64,000 nt of DNA from positions 1,426,001 through 1,490,000 of the forward strand of contig VJWN01000003.1 of the NCBI GenBank assembly GCA_007644065.1, given 5' to 3'. The translations under genes were made by a program, and so were the position numbers. Below the pieces are notes generated by a model that made no database searches, had not been told where the DNA came from, and saw only the letters and a program-made list of their open reading frames with translations. Position 1 is the stretch's first letter; the number at the start of each line of letters is the position of its first letter. This document shows, one piece after another, positions 59,006-64,000 of the stretch. This stretch comes from Margaritispora aquatica. Its lineage: Eukaryota > Ascomycota > Leotiomycetes > Helotiales > Discinellaceae.

Positions 59006-60276
59006 TCACTCAGGCAGATCTATTTTCGCTGTCAGAATTGCAATCTTTGAGATCTCAAGAGGAAACAAGCAGTCTTACCTTGGAGAATGGACACCTCGAA
59101 TCTCTGACGTGCTATGGTCATCTCGCTGTCGCTACCCATTTCCTCGTCGCTGTTTTTCATCAGCTGTTCCTCTCCCTTGCTAGGCTCTGCGTTGTCTTGG
59201 CCTCCCTGATTTGATAAAAGGTTGAGAGACTGCGTTACTTTGTCCAAGCTATCTTTCGTGGTGTTGATCTCCATTCTGCTGTTGGCATTTTCTTGTCTTG
59301 ATGCTGTCACTGGTTGGGTCTGCTTATTGACAGCATGGTCCTTGTAAGGCGATTTATATGTATGTTGCGGGATTGAACTTATGGCGAACCAATGCTCAGA
59401 TGGCGTTCGCATTTTCATATCGAAATCATGCTCCATTTGCTCGTGCATGACCGTTGACTTAGCGAGCTCTTCATCAAGTTTGACCTTGTCATGCTTGATG
59501 TCCTCCTGATCTTGCCGCTCGAGTGAGTTAGTGTCGTACTTAGGATCCATAGACTCGTCCCCATTGTAGAAGGTACTTAGCTCGCGGTCGAGTTCAGATT
59601 TGTCGAGTTTGGGGTTGCCAAAGTCCTCGTCGTCGTCCCCGTCAGAATTCTCTGTGCTCACGTATTCTCCCTTCCTTTTCTTCGAGGTCTTATATTGCGA
59701 ATTTGGTTGGGAATTTTGATTCCCCTCAAAGGGTACTTGATAGTTTCGGGGACCTGCCCAATTGCGGATCCTCGCTCGGACCCTGTAGTGGTGTTTTCTT
59801 GCTTCGGAAGGGGTGCTAATGTCCCAATCACGACAGAATTCATCCCAGTCAACTTCACCTCCACCTGAGCATTCAACCATCGACTCGAGGAAGATCAGGT
59901 CCTTGAGCATGGATTTCTGGTTATTTGAATCTGCATTATCAGCCGGCTCAGGCGCTGTATCAAGCTCGGCGGAGTCGCAAAAAAGAGTATTCTCTTCATC
60001 AAAGTGTTCTACCGGCCCGCGATTGCGATTGTACCAGTGCCGAAATCGTTTCTCGGCCAGACGTGGTGCCTCCGTTACCACGGTGCCTTGGATGCACAGC
60101 TCTTTGGCGACTTCTCCCCATGCCACAATTTGGGATATGATACTGTAGTCGATATTTCGCAATACGGCATATAAGAGACGCTTTGTTGTGCCCCACCGTG
60201 TTCGACCCAGAGAATCAATAATTGGATCCCCAGGGCGCTTGGGTATAGGGGTCTTTGAGGTAGATATCTCTAGCAT
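59006..60276 (-). CDS. Unknown protein with SANT/Myb-like helical segments
   Basis: Exons 60276..59079 and 59028..59006 (406 aa). The strong donor GTAAGA at 59078 and the acceptor CTGACAG at 59029 give a 50-bp intron and a tail ending QAKIDLPE; reading straight through would add an unrelated tail ending SQRLQF. Two helical blocks with spaced aromatics (LLYAVLRNIDYSIISQIVAWGEVAKEL...RFRHWYNRNRG and VDWDEFCRDWDISTPSEARKHHYRVRARIRNW) look like Myb/SANT-type DNA-binding modules, then a disordered acidic C-terminus with a basic patch (KTSKKRKGEY). I infer a nuclear role; no named family. Confidence 0.65.
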
Positions 60277-61893
60277 CTTTGAGAGAAGTATCTTGTGGTT
60301 GTGCCAAAATTCAAGTAAGCTCGTATGGGCAAAGTGTCTGTAATCTTACATGAATGTTAATTGGAGAAGACGTATTTTGGATCAAATATATACCCTCAGA
60401 TTGCTCGCAGGTAGCAGTCTTCGTGCTTCCAACGACCACTAGCCATGAGTAGCCAGATGCTTCTACCTCTTCGAGTCGCCTCGAAATCACATCCCTTGGT
60501 TATTAAGGTGCGGTGCAGTGATAAAGGCTTTTTGCTGACCTTTGACTTTGGAGGTGAGTGGATATCAGCACAATGAGTCACTGCACGTGTAGAGAATGCA
60601 AGATCTTTATGCGCAATACACCTCAAACAGACTACCAGATCGTCTCCTGTTATAGCTGTCTATATCGCTATTTGATCTCAACACAATCCTCAAAACACGT
60701 ACGCCAGCTTCCACACAGGTCCTGCTTTTGCGAGAAGGGTGGTTAAGCGAGAGGGGAATTTTGCCTTCGAAGGACTGGAGGATTCTTTCTCGAATATCAA
60801 AGATTCATGAAAATAAAGTTCGGATTAGTCTAATTAACCAAGAGCTGTGTCAATGAGAGATTATTCTACTTGGAAGGAAAGGTGTCTTTGCAACATAATG
60901 TTGGAAACTGCATAATAGGTAAGAACATCCGAGCTTGGAACAAGGATTCGTCTTGAAATTTGGGAGACTTCAAGATCTGATATACTTCGAGATAGGCAAA
61001 GAAGCATATGAAGTAGCTATTCATATGGGCACTGCTGGTAAGGAAAGTAGGCAAGAGCGAGGTCGACCACCCCGGCATGGATCAAATGACTTATCACATG
61101 ATCTTGTTAAGGTAGGTACCTATCGCGACGGTCAAGTACTATAAGGTAAGTGATTTTGCAAGCAGTTTTCGCATATCATTTAGTCTCCATCAAGGTATAT
61201 CAAGTCGGAATCATGAACATATGGTACTCTATATGTACCTGACTTGCAAGCATCACGTGCAGTTATTCGTCCAAGACATCCAAGTTAATAAATCAAGTTA
61301 GCAGTTCATTCTTCCCAAGCAGTCCTATTACTATGCTACTTGTCTAAACTATCCCGCACCATGCTGTGAGATTAATGCAACGCCTCTCCTGCATGGAAAG
61401 CCTCCTCCCATCCATCAGTCGATCCATCCCAAATCCAACCAAACCAAGGTACTCCATGCATGACGCCGCAACTCCAACGTCAAGACCAAACAACTAACTG
61501 ATATCATTTCGTGTCCAAAATCATGATGATAGCAACAACATTAACAAAAATGACAAAGACCAACCATCCGCAGAGCTTTCCACCTCGATTTGCAAACTTT
61601 GTATGCTTGAAAATTAAAAACATGAAGTGCACCATCTCATGATCCCACGTGGATTTGATTCTGATATGCAGAGTGTTCAAACCATTTTCGCTCTCAATGA
61701 TGAAAATCATGTGAGACATGGAGTCGATAATCGAAATCTAGCATGAAAACAGCTGGAAAGCTGTTTGGAAGCAAGCACTGAGAAAGCTCTATTGAGCGTC
61801 TTCTTGCTTTGACTTCCCGTCCCAGCCTCCTACAGGCAGGAGCCCATGTTCTATCGGGGCTGCTGAAGTGTGCACAGGAGGAGGCGCTGGTTG
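60277..61893. other. Intergenic, about 1.6 kb
   Basis: Promoter of the Myb-like gene and 3' flank of the transcription factor gene, which also points left. No supported gene or RNA. Confidence 0.45.
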
Positions 61894-64000
61894 TCACCAT
61901 GTTTGTCCGATTGGGACGTAATTGACGGCTTGAAGAAAGTTCATATGCTGCTGAACGCCATACCCTGGTGAGTAAGAGTCCAACTGACCGTCTTGACCAA
62001 AGTTATCGAAACCCGTGTTCATGCTGATGTTTTCTTGGTGTTTAATCCAATCGTTGCGCTCTTGTTCGGTACTCAGATAGGTGGCCATGTGCGCAGGAGG
62101 TGGTGCCATCGTGTGCTGTGCCACTGATGGGTAGGCGGCCACATGATGGGGTTGAGTAGCCGCATGGTACATTTGAGCCTGGGGATTGGTGTATGGAGAA
62201 TTAAGGTTGGAGTTTGCATCTCCGTTGCTTGGACTGATGAGACTTGGTGTTGTCGAGGCTTGGTTTGGTGATTGCTGGTAAGGTAATCCATAGGTTGGAC
62301 CGTAGTATTTCGGTCTGTCATCGATTTCGGCATGTGGCACTGGTGGGGGACTGGTTGCATTAATTGCTGCCCATGCACCATTCGTTCGAGATTGAGATGC
62401 TGCCTCAACACCCTGCATTACCTCCCCATTAACACTTGAGCCTGGCAGATCATTTGTACTAGCTCTTGACCGAGCCTGATCAACAGTATCAGATCCATCC
62501 GATGCCATCGTTTGGTCAGGATCTTTCAGATCTCCGAATTCCTTCAACTCCTTTTCGTACTTCTTGTATTGCTCCAGACCGCCCCCGGAGAAGTCGTCTG
62601 GTTTCCGCTTAACTTTTCCATAGTAGTTCCGGAATACATCTTGAAAGTAGGTATGCATTTTGTGTATCGATTTGAGATAAGCCTTGACCATCTTGAGCCT
62701 GGGTACCATCTCTCCAAGAATGCGTTTCGTCAATGCCGGGTATCGATTGTTTTTAATCGACATTGGCTCATGATTTTCGTTGGCGGTAGTTAAGAATTGG
62801 GCCATATCCATATGTGGAAAATATCCGGCATAGACAGAAACGAAGGCCGCTTGCCAGACGGCGAAACCGATTTGTGGTGACTCAGGTAGCGCATCACTTT
62901 CTTGACAAGTGCTGACGATATTGATGATGTCGCTTGAAGCCTTCATGATTCCTTGGGCACTATCCTCCCAAAAGCCTGGAGGGATATCGAATTTGTCCTC
63001 AGGGAATGTAGGTTCATCCAAGGGACCTACTGGCCTTTTGCAGCGAATTGGGATAAATGGAATGTATTCTCGGTGAAGCACGATAAGACACAGGGAGTAG
63101 AGAGTATGTAGCGAGGCATATGTCGTTGCGTTATGCTTTTCAATGTGGGCAGAGAGGTTAGTTTCCGTGAAAGTGAGACTTGATGGCAATGCATCATGAA
63201 ACTCTTTCAGCTGGCGACGCAATTTGAAGAACTCGGTATTCTCATCCCAAGGAGGCAGGCTTTCGGACCTCCTCCCTCCAGCATAGCTGTATTCTGATAG
63301 CCGACCAAATATCTCTACCAACCGAATATATCTGCTGAGAACGCGATCATCAGTCACAGTTGACCGCAAGTCTTGGGGTGAAGCATCGTGAACTTCGGTT
63401 GGCATGAGAAATCCTGTTCGTACATGGTGAACAAACAGAAACTCGTCGTCTGAGCAGGGAAGCTGAACTCGCAATTTGTCTGGGCTAATCATCGTCGGCC
63501 GGCACTTCCCAGCAGCAAGCATTCTGTCCATAATGAAACAGCTCCAGAAGGTCCGTCGGCGAACTTCTTTTTCAATCATGTTCTCGCGAGGTGATGTGGA
63601 GGTTCTTCCAGAACTAGCTTGATGAGGCCCATCATTGGTCTCCGATTCATCTTCGAATGCCAACCCCATGGAGAAGGCCAGTCGTATAGCTAATCCTACA
63701 TACAGCCAGGCACTTAACCCTCTAGTTTGGCCCCACTCGTAGAGACCGAGCATTAAGAGTGCTTGTGTGTTCTCCAGTGATGGCACCGAAATGTTCCTGA
63801 TAGTTGGACCGAACGCAGCGGCCAGAGGTGTTGCATAGTACTCGCTAGCTGCTAGAGGATCCTCGCCATTTGGTGAATGATGCGCAACGAGGCCAGGATG
63901 AAAACGTGCCGTCAAAGTAAGTACTCCAAGCAAAATCACTCTACCTTCCTCAATATCCGTAGGTGAAACATTAGGATCTCGAGGATACGCAGCTTGCCGC
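61894..64000 (-). CDS. Fungal-specific transcription factor, N-terminus outside window
   Basis: The frame is open to the right edge, so the start and any Zn2Cys6 cluster lie beyond 64000; 701 residues are visible without introns. The fungal-specific transcription factor middle homology region is clear: EEGRVILLGVLTLTARFHP, SLENTQALLMLGLYEWGQTRG, SAWLYVGLAIRLAFSMGL, EKEVRRRTFWSCFIMDRMLAAGKCRP and LRVQLPCSDDEF. The C-terminal third is Pro/Gln/Asn/Ser-rich, as in activation domains, ending NYVPIGQTW. It would be a nuclear DNA-binding regulator. I cannot tell its target pathway. Confidence 0.85.
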   Translation of the reverse strand, partial: RQAAYPRDPNVSPTDIEEGRVILLGVLTLTARFHPGLVAHHSPNGEDPLAASEYYATPLAAAFGPTIRNISVPSLENTQALLMLGLYEWGQTRGLSAWLYVGLAIRLAFSMGLAFEDESETNDGPHQASSGRTSTSPRENMIEKEVRRRTFWSCFIMDRMLAAGKCRPTMISPDKLRVQLPCSDDEFLFVHHVRTGFLMPTEVHDASPQDLRSTVTDDRVLSRYIRLVEIFGRLSEYSYAGGRRSESLPPWDENTEFFKLRRQLKEFHDALPSSLTFTETNLSAHIEKHNATTYASLHTLYSLCLIVLHREYIPFIPIRCKRPVGPLDEPTFPEDKFDIPPGFWEDSAQGIMKASSDIINIVSTCQESDALPESPQIGFAVWQAAFVSVYAGYFPHMDMAQFLTTANENHEPMSIKNNRYPALTKRILGEMVPRLKMVKAYLKSIHKMHTYFQDVFRNYYGKVKRKPDDFSGGGLEQYKKYEKELKEFGDLKDPDQTMASDGSDTVDQARSRASTNDLPGSSVNGEVMQGVEAASQSRTNGAWAAINATSPPPVPHAEIDDRPKYYGPTYGLPYQQSPNQASTTPSLISPSNGDANSNLNSPYTNPQAQMYHAATQPHHVAAYPSVAQHTMAPPPAHMATYLSTEQERNDWIKHQENISMNTGFDNFGQDGQLDSYSPGYGVQQHMNFLQAVNYVPIGQTW

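Noticed and set aside
1..64000. CRISPR arrays, insertion sequences, prokaryotic operons or viral genes
   Set aside because: None expected in fungal nuclear DNA and none seen. No transposase, reverse transcriptase or long terminal repeats were recognised.

Overview
The window is nuclear DNA from a filamentous ascomycete (Pezizomycotina). The evidence is many short spliceosomal introns (mostly 44-70 bp, with CTAAC-type branch points), dense genes on both strands, and several genes typical of that group: a fused Mog-Moe molybdenum cofactor enzyme (cnxE type), a fused ergothioneine synthase (Egt1), an APSES-like Bqt4, and a fungal Zn2Cys6-type regulator. The style resembles Leotiomycetes, but I cannot prove the class from the sequence. 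Exon coordinates were worked out by hand from splice signals and reading frame; each complete model gives an intact frame with a total length divisible by three.

Layout. 1-6 kb: the 3' part of a large disordered RGG-repeat protein, then a PLP aminotransferase. 6.4-15.8 kb: a metal-flavoured stretch with an NRAMP metal transporter (-), an intron-containing tRNA-Val(AAC) (-), a conserved fungal protein of unknown function (-), a decayed ferric/cupric reductase with five in-frame stops (-), and an intact CTR copper transporter (+) divergent from the dead reductase. 16-19 kb: a SAM methyltransferase and an enoyl-CoA hydratase. 19-25 kb: housekeeping genes in tight pairs: cnxE (-) and POP5 (+) share a 160-bp promoter, POP5 and GPN2 converge with 10 bp between their stops, and GPN2 and BUB3 (+) share a promoter. 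25.3-26.2 kb holds a possible frameshifted gene. 26.7-32.8 kb: a 1295-aa nuclear-looking disordered protein and BQT4. 34.6-35.4 kb: a secreted Ser/Thr-rich protein with a readable extension after its stop. 36-44 kb: RDI1 (RhoGDI), PPG1 phosphatase and a zinc-knuckle low-complexity protein. 44-50 kb: APL6 (AP-3 beta), an unknown protein and NUF2. 51.7-55.3 kb: the 13-exon ergothioneine synthase EGT1. 56.6-64 kb: two proteins of unknown function and the C-terminal part of a fungal-specific transcription factor that runs off the right edge.

Functional themes: metal acquisition (NRAMP, CTR, dead FRE), cell division and chromosome positioning (BUB3, NUF2, BQT4), membrane traffic and signalling (APL6, RDI1, PPG1), and specialised cofactors or antioxidants (cnxE, EGT1). 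The most notable observations are the reductase pseudogene, whose stops all fit C:G-to-T:A change (RIP-like); three GC-AG introns (two in EGT1, one in NUF2); several exons of 10-34 nt; a UAAUG overlap between a uORF and the zinc-knuckle ORF; and a 13-histidine linker inside cnxE. I did not find a convincing wholly new system.
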